In this document: one piece after another, positions 45,369 through 60,245 of the stretch | Layout of the letters: the number at the start of each line of letters is the position of its first letter | How positions within the stretch are numbered: the first letter of the stretch is position 1 | Assembly: GCA_016715865.1 (NCBI GenBank) | Contig: JADJXM010000004.1 | Coordinates: 470,501 to 534,500, forward strand | Reading direction: 5' to 3' | DNA from: Acidobacteriota bacterium | Lineage (GTDB): Bacteria; Acidobacteriota; Blastocatellia; RBC074 | DNA length: 64,000 nucleotides | Translations under genes and position numbers: made by a program | The notes under the pieces: generated by a model | The model's input: the letters and a program-made list of their open reading frames with translations, nothing else | What the model was told of the DNA's origin: nothing | The model's database searches: none

Positions 45369-47792
45369 ATGCGCCCACTCGTCAGGCTCAAAGCACCAGT
45401 CACAATCATTCAGGTTACAGCAGCGACACTGATCGTCACGTTTGTGCTGGTCGCGCTCAAATACGGCAAATCCTCCGGAGTCTTGGCCGGCGCCGAAATC
45501 GCGACTGAGGTTGTGAGCGTAAACGCCGCCAGTTACCAGGGTTCGCTGGCGCCGGGAGCGATCGCGGCTGCCTTCGGAACAAACCTTGCTGCGAGGGTCG
45601 AGAGCGCGCAATATCTGCCATTGCCAATCGAGATTGGCGGGACCTCTGTCAGGCTGATCGACTCTCAGAACCGCCAGCATGCGGCGCCACTCTTCTTCGT
45701 CTCGCCAGGGCAGATCAATTATCTGATCCCAGAGCAGATGTCACGCGGAACGGGACGGATGATCGTGATGATTAATGGAATCCAGGTTTCAGAGGGCCAG
45801 GTGCAGATCGTCGATGCCTCGCCCGCCATGTTCACCACCAGTTTCAACGGCCGCGGACTGCCGGTCGCCCTGACGACATTTGATGGATCGTATTATAACA
45901 GTGTGATCAATCCGGATGGATCGGCCAGACCGGTCAGCCCGGGCAGCGTCTGGCGACCGAACTATCTGATGCTCTTCGGCACCGGCCTGCGCCACGCGGG
46001 TAACCTGCGGATCCGCATCGGAGGCCAGGAAGTCGCTCCGATGTACAGTGGAGCCCAGGGTGCATTCGCCGGGCTGGACCAGATCAACCTCGCGCTGCCG
46101 CCGAATCTGCCGGGTGGAATGACTGATATCGTGATCACCGCTGACGGTCGATCAAGCAACATCGTGCAGTTGCGAATCCAGGGCGAGGCTGTCAGCGCGC
46201 AAGCCGGCCTTGCCCAGAGCGACGTCGAAACGATCATTGCACAAGCCGTCGGCAAGGCTCAGGAACTCGGCCGGAAGGTAACCGTCGCCGTGACAGACAA
46301 GGAAGGCAATGTTCTCGGCGTCTTCAGGATGACCGGGGCCCCGGCGACCACGCGCATCGGAGCTTTCAACCTGCTGACCGGAGCGAAACAGAAACCGGTC
46401 GATCCGGACGGATTGCAGGATGTCGATGTGCCCGCGGCTTTCGCGGCGATTTCAAAAGCCGGAACGGCCTCTTTTTTCAGCACCCAGGGCAACTCCTTCA
46501 CCACGCGCACAGCCAGTTTCATCGTCCAGGAGCACTTTCCGCCAGGGATCAAATTCCAGGCAGCGGGGCCGCTCTTCGGAGTCCAGTTTTCGCAACTCCC
46601 CTGCTCCGACGTCAAGCTGCCGGGGCTCCCGCTCGGACTTTCGGGAGATCCCGGCGGAGTCCCGATATACAAGAATGGGATAGCCGCCGGCGGAGTCGGG
46701 ATCGAGGGCGACGGGTTCTACTCGATCGACCTCGATGCATCGGATCTGGATCAGGCTCCCGAAGAGATCATCGCCGTCGCCGCAACACGCGGTTTCGAGG
46801 CCCCGGCCGACATTCGCGGAGACCAGATTCTGGCCGACGGAATCCGCCTCCCGTTCGTCAATGCCGCACAAACGGGCGGCATTGCTCCCGCTTTCGCTTC
46901 TCTGCCTGGAACTGTCGACCCGCTCTTTCCTGTGCGCGCTGCCGCGGCCAGCCTCTTTTCACCGCTCACGCTCGGCGGCGTGCCGGGCAGGATTGACCCG
47001 CGTTACTTCCCGTTCAAGCCCGGCACCGAAGCGAGCGCCAGCAGACTGACCGCTGCTGAAGTCAACCTGATCATCACCCAGGCGGCGCAGCAGGCTTACC
47101 GGACGCGCGCGGCGATCCGTCGCCCGCTCGGATCGCCGGCCGAAGTCAATATCGCGGTGGTCGACACAAACGGCGTGGTTTTAGGGTTGTTCAGCACCCA
47201 GGACGCCCCGATCTTCGGATTTGACGTTTCGGTTCAAAAGGCGCGCACGGCCACATTCTTCAGCAATCCGAATGCGGGGGCTCTGCTGCGAGGCGCTGAG
47301 GCAGGAAAGTTCGTCAAATTCGCCGATGCTGCGCTGGCCGACGGGCTCAGGCTCGACGGCGCAGTCGCCTTCAGCGATCGCGCCGGGGGCTTTCTGAGCC
47401 GCCCCTTCTTTCCCGACGGCATCGACGGCACCGCCAACGGTCCGTTTTCAAAGCCGATCGACGTCTGGAGCCCTTTCAATACCGGGCTCCAGTCGGCACT
47501 GGTCAAAACGGCTCTCGTCAATATTCTGAGCGGAATACCGGCGGCCAGTTGCACCGCTATCCCGAACCTTCCGAACGGGATTCAAATCTTCGCCGGCAGC
47601 GTTCCGCTTTACCGCAACGGCGTTCTGATCGGCGGCATAGGCGTCAGCGGAGACGGCATCGATCAGGATGACATCATCGCTTCCGCTGGGAGCGTCGGGT
47701 TCGAAGCGCCGGCGGCAATCCGCGCCGATCAGTTCTTCGTCCGCGGCGTCCGCCTGCCGTTTGTCAAGTTCCCGCGGCACCCGAATCTGTAA
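45369..47792 (+). CDS. Exported TIGR03437-type protein with two HbpS/GlcG domains
   Basis: An 807-residue protein. An N-terminal helix (TIIQVTAATLIVTFVLVAL) serves as signal or anchor. Residues about 45-270 form a Solibacter-type domain (AAFGTNLAARVESAQYLPLP, FFVSPGQINYLIP, PNYLMLFGTGLRH). Two HbpS/GlcG (DUF336)-like domains follow. The first, about 280-500, has VTVAVTDKEGNVLGVF and GVPIYKNGIAAGGVGIEGDG. The second, about 570-800, has NIAVVDTNGVVLGLF and VPLYRNGVLIGGIGVSGDG. HbpS domains bind or degrade heme in Streptomyces. With 28 heme sites encoded around it, heme handling is an attractive role; this is an inference. A GAGG ribosome site precedes the ATG. Confidence 0.85.
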   Translation: MRPLVRLKAPVTIIQVTAATLIVTFVLVALKYGKSSGVLAGAEIATEVVSVNAASYQGSLAPGAIAAAFGTNLAARVESAQYLPLPIEIGGTSVRLIDSQNRQHAAPLFFVSPGQINYLIPEQMSRGTGRMIVMINGIQVSEGQVQIVDASPAMFTTSFNGRGLPVALTTFDGSYYNSVINPDGSARPVSPGSVWRPNYLMLFGTGLRHAGNLRIRIGGQEVAPMYSGAQGAFAGLDQINLALPPNLPGGMTDIVITADGRSSNIVQLRIQGEAVSAQAGLAQSDVETIIAQAVGKAQELGRKVTVAVTDKEGNVLGVFRMTGAPATTRIGAFNLLTGAKQKPVDPDGLQDVDVPAAFAAISKAGTASFFSTQGNSFTTRTASFIVQEHFPPGIKFQAAGPLFGVQFSQLPCSDVKLPGLPLGLSGDPGGVPIYKNGIAAGGVGIEGDGFYSIDLDASDLDQAPEEIIAVAATRGFEAPADIRGDQILADGIRLPFVNAAQTGGIAPAFASLPGTVDPLFPVRAAAASLFSPLTLGGVPGRIDPRYFPFKPGTEASASRLTAAEVNLIITQAAQQAYRTRAAIRRPLGSPAEVNIAVVDTNGVVLGLFSTQDAPIFGFDVSVQKARTATFFSNPNAGALLRGAEAGKFVKFADAALADGLRLDGAVAFSDRAGGFLSRPFFPDGIDGTANGPFSKPIDVWSPFNTGLQSALVKTALVNILSGIPAASCTAIPNLPNGIQIFAGSVPLYRNGVLIGGIGVSGDGIDQDDIIASAGSVGFEAPAAIRADQFFVRGVRLPFVKFPRHPNL

Positions 47793-47801
47793 AGAATTGA
47801 A

Positions 47802-47924
47802 TCGCAAAGGCCGCAAAGGGGCAAAGATTTTTTGGTGATATGAATATCCGGATTATTACCAGTGAATATAATTCGAACACTGATCTTCCCTGTATATCTT
47901 CGCCCCTTTGCGGCCTTTGCGATC
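47802..47924. repeat. Palindromic element, copy 1 (CTTTGCG type)
   Basis: Arms at 47802-47829 and 47897-47924 (28 bp, one mismatch) flank a 67-base loop. Arm motif: ATCGCAAAGGCCGCAAAGG. The loop is nearly identical, in the opposite orientation, to the loop of the copy at 62336-62543. The element lies between the HbpS-like gene and the nine-heme cytochrome gene, ending 28 bases before that ATG. Confidence 0.9.
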
Positions 47925-47952
47925 AGTTTTTGATATTAATCATCGGCAGCAC

Positions 47953-49257
<1,305 letters not shown>

Positions 49258-49292
49258 AAAGTGATGAGTGACAATAACTCCTTTAACAGTAT

Positions 49293-50267
49293 ATGCGGAC
49301 TGAAAAGATAAAATTCGCCCTGCTGCTGCTGGCGCTTTGCTGCCCTGTCTCGATCGCTGCACTCTTTCCCGCGATCTCCGCTGAGGAACAGCAGAATCCT
49401 GTCCCGAAGCAGCCGATCAATTACGAAAAGTTCACTCACGGGTCGCACAGTGGAACAGTCAGCGTGCCAGGCACCAATCACGCCCGTGTGCTGAAATGTG
49501 ATTCCTGCCATAACCGACGTGACAGAATCGACTCGATCGTGCAGACCACCAACCGCAACCGCAGACTCGGGCTCAAATTCCCCGGTCACAAAGCCTGTAT
49601 CGAATGCCACGTCGACCAGTTCACCGGGACGCCTCAAAAAACCTGCACCATCTGTCACGAGACCAGACAAGGATTGACTGCGCGGCCGCCACAACGCGAT
49701 TATCCGGCAAGATACGACTTCAACGCTTTTTTTGACGCCAAACAGCATGAATTGCATATCGACTACAAGCTGCCGGCGTCAGGGAAAATGACCGATTGCA
49801 ATTTCTGCCACAAACAGGATACACGCCCGGCCGTTCTGACCATCGCCTCGCATACCGAGTGTTTCGCCTGCCATTCGCCATCGAGCGGAGATGCAAAAGG
49901 CTCCGAAAAATCCGGCTGCGCGGTCTGCCATACCCAGATGCAAGTCGGTGTCCAGCCTTATTCCGCGAAATATGTCAGCCGCGCCTACGGCGCACTGTTC
50001 ACGCATAAATCGCACGTCGCATATATGAATGGTAAATGTGACATGTGCCACACCATCTCGGGCGGATACAATCAGCCGGCTCCGGCGTCGCTCAGGGTCA
50101 GGCAACATCTCACTCCTGCAGAACGCAGTGGCCGCGGATGCTTCAGCTGCCACGACGGCGGAGTTCATTACGGACGGAAGGTCTTCAGCGGAGAACCGGG
50201 CAGCGAGGGCGGCGGGTCGTGCCAAAAGTGTCACACCCGCGAGGATTTCAAGGTCGTGCCAAAATAG
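49293..50267 (+). CDS. Nine-heme exported c-type cytochrome (second)
   Basis: A 324-residue exported protein with nine CXXCH motifs (CDSCH, CIECH, CTICH, CNFCH, CFACH, CAVCH, CDMCH, CFSCH, CQKCH). The signal peptide is KFALLLLALCCPVSIAALFP. The early stretch NYEKFTHGSHSG parallels the KFTHKSH of the preceding cytochrome, so the two are probably duplicates. It is dense in heme: one CXXCH per 36 residues. Likely cotranscribed with the preceding gene. The stop codon is followed at once by a CTGGAAA-class heptamer array. Confidence 0.9.
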   Translation: MRTEKIKFALLLLALCCPVSIAALFPAISAEEQQNPVPKQPINYEKFTHGSHSGTVSVPGTNHARVLKCDSCHNRRDRIDSIVQTTNRNRRLGLKFPGHKACIECHVDQFTGTPQKTCTICHETRQGLTARPPQRDYPARYDFNAFFDAKQHELHIDYKLPASGKMTDCNFCHKQDTRPAVLTIASHTECFACHSPSSGDAKGSEKSGCAVCHTQMQVGVQPYSAKYVSRAYGALFTHKSHVAYMNGKCDMCHTISGGYNQPAPASLRVRQHLTPAERSGRGCFSCHDGGVHYGRKVFSGEPGSEGGGSCQKCHTREDFKVVPK

Positions 50268-50269
50268 AG

Positions 50270-50297
50270 TTTCCAGTTTCAAGTTTCCAGTTTCCAG
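50270..50297. repeat. CTGGAAA-class heptamer array (4 units, minus orientation)
   Basis: TTTCCAG, TTTCAAG, TTTCCAG, TTTCCAG in 7-base register, directly after the cytochrome stop codon. Its inverse partner is at 50355-50370. Confidence 0.85.
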
Positions 50298-50354
50298 GAG
50301 ACCGAAACTTAGGCCGCTGATTGCCGATTTAACGGCCTGGCCGACTTATCCTTA

Positions 50355-50370
50355 CTGGAAACTGGAAACT
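50355..50370. repeat. CTGGAAA-class heptamer array (2 units plus CT)
   Basis: CTGGAAA, CTGGAAA, CT. It lies 15 bases from the stop codon of the convergent ADOP gene. Together with 50270-50297 it can form a stem across the convergent gene border. Confidence 0.8.
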
Positions 50371-50385
50371 ATTTTCTTCCCCTTG

Positions 50386-52782
50386 TCACTCCCATCTGAG
50401 CGCTATCATCGGGTCCACCTTTGAAGCGCGCCGCGCCGGGATCCAGGACGCCAGAAACGCAATAGCCATCAGAGCCAGAGTAATGACCGCGAAGGTTGAC
50501 GGGTCCGTCGCGTTGACTTCGAACAACAGGCTGGCCATGACACGCGTCAGCGCCAGCGCACCGGCCAGCCCGATCACCACGCCGATCAGCGCCAGCGCCA
50601 TACCCTGACGCACGACCATCCGCCTCAAGTCGCTCGTTTGTGCTCCAAGTGCCATGCGGATGCCGATCTCGTGCGTGCGCTGGGTGACCGAGTACGAGAT
50701 AACGCCGTAAATCCCCACCGCCGCCAGCAGCAGCGCGATGGCCGCAAACGAGCCCATCAACCAGAGGTTGAGCTTGCGCGTCGACATCGATTTAGCGATC
50801 AGCTCTTCCATCGTAGCGATGTTGTAAATGGGCTGTTGTCGATCGACCGATCGAACCTGCCGGCGCACGGCCCCGACCAGACTCATCGGATCAACCGAGG
50901 CACGGACAAGCAGCCCAGATCGCCCCAGCGGTATTTGCAGGTATGAGGCATAAACGTGCGGAGCGGCCTCTTCATCAAGCCCCGATTGCCGAACGTCCCC
51001 GGCGATGCCGATGATTGTCGCCCAGTCTTCGCCCAGGTTGATGCGGCGACCGATCGGGTTTCCGTTCGGCCAGAACTTGCCGGCGAAAGTCTGATTGATG
51101 ACAGCCACCACCGGCGCGCCCTTTGCATCGCCTTCGGTGAATGATCGCCCTTGCAGAATGGGGATGTTCATCATCCGGAAATAGTCAGGACTGATCACTC
51201 TGAAGTCGGCCAGTGGCGTCTCATCCATGCTCTTAGGCTCGGGACGTCCCTCAATGTTGAAGACTGAGACGCCACGCCGACCTGAGTAAGGCGGATGATT
51301 GACCAGAGCTGCCGACCCCACTCCGGGAATTGACGAAACGCGTTCGAGCACCGATTTATAAAAACCGATACGCTGTGGATCTTCTGCATATTTAGCTTCC
51401 GGGAGCGACAGTTCGACGTTGAGCAGGTTTTTCGAATCGAACCCGGGCTCGACCTCGAGCAGCCGCCAGAAACTTTTGATCATCAAGCCCGCGCCGATCA
51501 GCAGCACGAGCGAAAGCCCCACTTCGACCACTACCAGCACCCCACGCAGTCGCTGATTTCCAGTTTTCGTGCCACGCCCGCCCTCTTTCAAAGTCTCATT
51601 CAAATCAGAGCGCGAAGCCTGCAGCGCGGGCGCAAGGCCGAATATGACGCCGGTCAAAAGCGAGATCAGTAAAGTAAAGGCAAGCACGCGGCCGTCAACG
51701 TCAATCTGATCAGCTCGTGGAATCTGGCCTGTGCCCAGCAATCGGACCAGGTCACCAGCCCAGATTGCGATCAGAAGCCCGGCGCCGCCCCCGAGGAAAG
51801 CCAGCAAAAGGCTCTCGGTCAGCGACTGCCGCGCGATTCGCCACTGGCTGGCGCCAAGCGCCAGCCGCACCGCCACCTCATTGCGCCGCGCGGCTGCCCC
51901 TGCCAGCAGGAGGTTGGCCACATTGGCGCAGGCGATCAACAGGACGAATCCGACCGCACCCGCCAGAATCAGCAGCGAAGGCCGCAATTGCCGCCCAACC
52001 GCTGCATTCAGAGGAACCAGATTCACTCCCACCTGCACACGCGGGTCGTCCTGCTGACGCCGCCTGGCGAGGGTTTCGAAGTCAACCCGCGCCTGCTCAT
52101 AACTGACACCCGGTTTAAGCAGGCCGACAGCCACCAGATTGTGTGAGTCGCGGTTGGTCTCGGTCTCGATCGATCGCGGCAGAAAGATGTCTCCCGGCAC
52201 GCGGTTGGAGATCGGCGGCGGGAATTGAAACTCCTGCCGCATGACGCCGATGACAGTGTAACCGGCCCCATCGAGCATAATCGTCTGGCCGATGATGCCT
52301 GATTTGCCTGCGAACTGGTTCTGCCAGAGTTTGTGACTGAGCAACGCGACCCTGGCGTTTGTGCGATCTTCTTCGACTGTGAACGTGCGTCCGAGCAGCG
52401 GTTTCGTGCCGAGCGTCGAGAATAGATTCTCCGTCGCCGCATAACCTTCCACGCGCAGCGGCTCGCTTCCACCCGTCAGGTTGAGATTCACACTCTCTCC
52501 GGCTCCAATCTGCGTGAACGACCGGCTACCCTCTCGATATTCGACCAGTTCCTTCGGCGAGAGCTCGACCTGGTCCACCCGCTTCAGCTTCCCCCAGATG
52601 ACCACCAGATTCTCGGCGTTCGGGTAGGGCAGGCGTTTCAGCAAGACGGTGTTGATGACGCTGAAGACAGCCGTGTTCGCGCCAATCCCGAGCGCCAGCG
52701 TGATGACCGCAACCAGTGTGAAGCCGGGTTTCTTCACCAACATTCGCATTCCATAGCGCATGTCCTGCCATAGTATCTGCAT
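50386..52782 (-). CDS. ADOP-type (MacB-like) orphan ABC permease
   Basis: A 798-residue protein of the acidobacterial duplicated orphan permease family. It starts with the typical DMRYGMRMLVKKPGFTLVAV and TLALGIGANTAVFSVINTVLL. Two FtsX-type permease halves (about 260-400 and 675-790) enclose MacB periplasmic core domains. GLLVRASVDP and YGVISYSVTQRTHEIGIRMALG are family-typical. No ATPase is fused. The strong link of this family to Acidobacteria helps to identify the host. It is convergent with the cytochrome pair. Confidence 0.93.
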   Translation of the reverse strand: MQILWQDMRYGMRMLVKKPGFTLVAVITLALGIGANTAVFSVINTVLLKRLPYPNAENLVVIWGKLKRVDQVELSPKELVEYREGSRSFTQIGAGESVNLNLTGGSEPLRVEGYAATENLFSTLGTKPLLGRTFTVEEDRTNARVALLSHKLWQNQFAGKSGIIGQTIMLDGAGYTVIGVMRQEFQFPPPISNRVPGDIFLPRSIETETNRDSHNLVAVGLLKPGVSYEQARVDFETLARRRQQDDPRVQVGVNLVPLNAAVGRQLRPSLLILAGAVGFVLLIACANVANLLLAGAAARRNEVAVRLALGASQWRIARQSLTESLLLAFLGGGAGLLIAIWAGDLVRLLGTGQIPRADQIDVDGRVLAFTLLISLLTGVIFGLAPALQASRSDLNETLKEGGRGTKTGNQRLRGVLVVVEVGLSLVLLIGAGLMIKSFWRLLEVEPGFDSKNLLNVELSLPEAKYAEDPQRIGFYKSVLERVSSIPGVGSAALVNHPPYSGRRGVSVFNIEGRPEPKSMDETPLADFRVISPDYFRMMNIPILQGRSFTEGDAKGAPVVAVINQTFAGKFWPNGNPIGRRINLGEDWATIIGIAGDVRQSGLDEEAAPHVYASYLQIPLGRSGLLVRASVDPMSLVGAVRRQVRSVDRQQPIYNIATMEELIAKSMSTRKLNLWLMGSFAAIALLLAAVGIYGVISYSVTQRTHEIGIRMALGAQTSDLRRMVVRQGMALALIGVVIGLAGALALTRVMASLLFEVNATDPSTFAVITLALMAIAFLASWIPARRASKVDPMIALRWE

Positions 52783-52801
52783 AATCCTTCCTTTATTTAT
52801 C

Positions 52802-52925
52802 GTAACTGCTCAGCCCCTGAATGCGAATATGGAGTGCGGCGGCCCGGCGCCGCTTTAGTATTAAATTTTGTCAAATGCTGAAAGTAATACTAAAGCGGCG
52901 CCGGGCCGCCGCACTCCATATTCGC
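52802..52925. repeat. REPIN/MITE-like palindrome 4 (41-bp perfect arms) with IS-like left end
   Basis: Arms 52823-52863 and 52885-52925 are perfectly complementary over 41 bp with a 21-base loop. Each arm holds GGAGTGC followed by GCGGCG-GCCCGG-CGCCGC. The left flank GTAACTGCTCAGCC (52802-52815) is identical to the left end of the decayed IS at 30107-30120. It lies downstream of the response regulator and upstream of the ADOP gene. Confidence 0.92.
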
Positions 52926-53058
52926 CTATCAAGCGGAATGCCACGCCGAGTCGGCCGGCTAACTTCTCTATTTACTATATTTGCAAAGTTGTTTGTGTCA
53001 GCCGGTGGGATCTTCGGTGTTCCATTCCGGGAATCCGCATTCCCAAAAGCGGAAAATG

Positions 53059-53418
<360 letters not shown>

Positions 53419-53752
53419 GCGACACCCCAAAATATGGTAGCGGGCGATATCGAACAGATAAAATGAGAGCAGCGCTTTCTCATGACAAATCCGCAGTCGA
53501 ATACTGTAGCCGGATCGGCACCGAAAAGACGCTGACTGAAGGGTCGGACATATACATCAGCGCATCAGAAACGCCTTGTTTTCGGGGCATCATGCTTGCA
53601 TCAGGCGCATCCGTGCTAAGAGCATGTGTGTAACGGCAGGGCTGCCGCTCTTGTTTAACGGGCCGGATTATAACTTAATCTCGAAAAAAGTGTAGTGCTG
53701 CCGGACAAAATGAGTCAATACACACCAGTCCTGACAGGGCACAAGCCGGACG
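53419..53752. other. Intergenic region without recognisable gene
   Basis: About 330 bases between the response regulator and the DMT exporter. I found no credible open frame and no repeat. A small hairpin (CGGCA-GGGC-TGCCG) lies around 53636-53650. The promoter of the response regulator should lie here. Confidence 0.5.
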
Positions 53753-54706
<954 letters not shown>

Positions 54707-54889
54707 ACGAACTTACTTCTCGTCTAATCCTGAAACTTGAACGGTTACAATGAATTAACCGGTCAGAACTGTCAAATGATTTTTTTCTGGAACTTTCGCG
54801 CGGGAAATAATAATCATGAACGGAAGCCGGGAAATGAGTGGCCGGTCGCCTGCTGCGGAAGCAGCCATGAGTTATTCATGATAACGGGT

Positions 54890-55513
54890 ATGAAGAATCT
54901 GAACACTACTGACGATCATGAGCTTCTCAGGCTGACGCTGGCCGGTCACGAAGAGGCGTTCACAACGCTCTACCGGCGGCGGAGCGGGCTTGTCCACCGT
55001 TTCGCTTCGCGCATGTGCGGCGGCGCGAACGGAATCGCCGAGGACGTGACGCAGGACGTCTTTATGATCCTCATGAAGGATGGAGACCGATTCGATCATA
55101 CGCGAGCCTCTCTGACAACCTGGCTGCTCGGGATCACGCGTAACCAGGTACTGCGCCGGATCAACAGCGATCGATCGATGGTGCCGATGCCCGTCGAATT
55201 CGAGGACGGCGGAGAAATTGCCTCCCGCATGGTGACTGAAAGTGATCAACTCGGGAATCTGACGCGGGCCGAAATGATAGAAAATGTACGTCAGGCTGTT
55301 ACCACGCTGCCGCCGCATTACCGCGAAGTCGTCATCCTCTGCGACCTCGAAGAGATAAGTTACGCCGACGCGGCGAATATCCTGGATTGCGCCGTCGGAA
55401 CGGTGCGATCGAGACTTCACCGCGCTCGAGGCATGCTCGTTGATCGATTACGATCATTGAAGACGCATGAGAAAAGCCCCGTTCAGGAAACTTCTGTTAG
55501 GAATCTGTTATGA
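54890..55513 (+). CDS. ECF-type RNA polymerase sigma factor
   Basis: A 207-residue sigma factor. Region 2 (TLYRRRSGLVHRFASRMCGG, then AEDVTQDVFMIL) and region 4 (LPPHYREVVILCDLEEISY, then AVGTVRSRLHRARGML) are intact. The start is uncertain: ATG at 54890 (MKNLN) or 54878; the frame to 54737 is unsupported. The stop codon overlaps the anti-sigma start (ATGA), so the two are cotranslated. The target regulon is unknown; the third gene of the operon is a likely member. Confidence 0.9.
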   Translation: MKNLNTTDDHELLRLTLAGHEEAFTTLYRRRSGLVHRFASRMCGGANGIAEDVTQDVFMILMKDGDRFDHTRASLTTWLLGITRNQVLRRINSDRSMVPMPVEFEDGGEIASRMVTESDQLGNLTRAEMIENVRQAVTTLPPHYREVVILCDLEEISYADAANILDCAVGTVRSRLHRARGMLVDRLRSLKTHEKSPVQETSVRNLL

Positions 55514-56277
55514 GATGTCAGGAATTTGATGCGCACGTGACCGAACTCAGTCGCAACGCAGTGATGGATGCGGCAATCCGCGCCGAGGCATTGCGGCATG
55601 CTGAAGAGTGCTTGCGATGCCGGGCAGCGCTTGTCGATCATCAACGCCTGGTCGAGGGACTGCGCGCGCTGGCTGAGACCGGCCGTGCGATCGAACCGCC
55701 TGCTTCCGTCGAGGAGTCGCTGCTGCAAGCCTTCAGGGAGAACAGGGCCGCGGCATCCGCCGGAACAACTCCCGGACGACGATGGACGCCCTGGCTCGCT
55801 GTCGCCGCAGCCGCGATGCTGATTGCCATGATCGGAGCAATAACATTAATCAGCCGTGATACCGGCGATCAAACGCCTCGACTGGCTGGCCCCGATCTCG
55901 CGCGTGCGACTCCGCCGGCGCATCCAGAAGACCCAGCTGGCGAGCTGACCGCCGGTCCTGAATCGGCAGCAAATCACGATCAGCGCGCGGTTGCGATTCC
56001 TGCCGCCCTGTTAAAAGCAAATCACCGTCCCCGACCGCGTCCGCCGATTGCGGAAAGATTGTCCGGACGCGAAATCACAACGGATTTCATCCCGCTCTCA
56101 TACGGCGCCGAATACATCCCGATTGAAAGCGGTCAGATTATTCGAGTCAAAATGCCGCGATCCGCGTTGATCTCGTTCGGCTTGCCGATGAGCCAGGACC
56201 GCATCGACGAACAGGTCAAGGCAGACATCCTGGTCAGCAATGACGGACTGGCTCACGCGATCCGGTTCGTTCAATAA
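55510..56277 (+). CDS. Zinc-finger anti-sigma factor (membrane-anchored)
   Basis: A 255-residue protein. The N-terminal ZAS-type motif H30-x3-C34-x2-C37 (RHAEECLRCRAA) marks it as a zinc-binding anti-sigma factor. One transmembrane helix at about 100-117 (WLAVAAAAMLIAMIGAITLI) separates it from an extracytoplasmic Pro-rich sensor part. The start overlaps the sigma stop codon (ATGA). It should hold the ECF sigma factor at the membrane until an envelope signal releases it. Confidence 0.85.
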   Translation: MRCQEFDAHVTELSRNAVMDAAIRAEALRHAEECLRCRAALVDHQRLVEGLRALAETGRAIEPPASVEESLLQAFRENRAAASAGTTPGRRWTPWLAVAAAAMLIAMIGAITLISRDTGDQTPRLAGPDLARATPPAHPEDPAGELTAGPESAANHDQRAVAIPAALLKANHRPRPRPPIAERLSGREITTDFIPLSYGAEYIPIESGQIIRVKMPRSALISFGLPMSQDRIDEQVKADILVSNDGLAHAIRFVQ

Positions 56278-56337
56278 CAGAACATGAGCGTCAGCGAACG
56301 CATCATGACATTTCTTGAAAGGCAATCTGGAGAAACC

Positions 56338-57582
<1,245 letters not shown>

Positions 57583-57592
57583 CTTCTACTTT

Positions 57593-58519
<927 letters not shown>

Positions 58520-58574
58520 AGGATAATGAGCATCGATTTGACAGTCGTTTCATTTGACAATAGAACGTAAAAAA

Positions 58575-58609
<35 letters not shown>

Positions 58610-58641
58610 AGTTTTCCTGCCGTTATTTCGAATGGAGATTT

Positions 58642-59790
<1,149 letters not shown>

Positions 59791-59824
59791 GTCTTTAACA
59801 CAATAATCGAGAGGAGAATAACAT

Positions 59825-60163
59825 ATGGCAGGAAAGTTCGAACTCACCAGAACCACGGACGGTAAATTTCGCTTCAATCTCAAGGCCAGCAACGGCCAGG
59901 TCATCCTGACGAGCCAGAGTTATGAGTCGATCGCCGGCGCACAGAATGGAATCGAGTCTGTCAAAAAGAACGCTCCGGCGGATGAGCGATATGAAAGAAA
60001 GACAGCCAAGGACGGCAGTCCGTATTTCACTCTGACGGCAGCCAACACCCAGGTCATCGGACAGAGCCAGATGTACTCCTCAGTCGAGACGATGGAAAAC
60101 GGCATTCAATCCGTCAAGAACCACGCTCCGGATGCAACGATTGACGATCAGACCGCTGCCTAA
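59825..60163 (+). CDS. YegP-like DUF1508 protein (two repeats)
   Basis: A 112-residue protein with two tandem DUF1508 repeats: GKFRFNLKASNGQVILTSQS with GAQNGIESVKKNAP, and SPYFTLTAANTQVIGQSQ with TMENGIQSVKNHAP. YegP of E. coli is the type member; function unknown. A strong ribosome site (AGGAG, 8 bases upstream). It lies 34 bases after the radical SAM gene and is probably cotranscribed. Confidence 0.9.
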   Translation: MAGKFELTRTTDGKFRFNLKASNGQVILTSQSYESIAGAQNGIESVKKNAPADERYERKTAKDGSPYFTLTAANTQVIGQSQMYSSVETMENGIQSVKNHAPDATIDDQTAA

Positions 60164-60245
60164 ACAAATCATTCGACTGTCTTCATCTGCCGGAGTGCTG
60201 GAGTCAAATGCTTAACGATTTCTCGCACTCCGGATCGCCAGGCAT

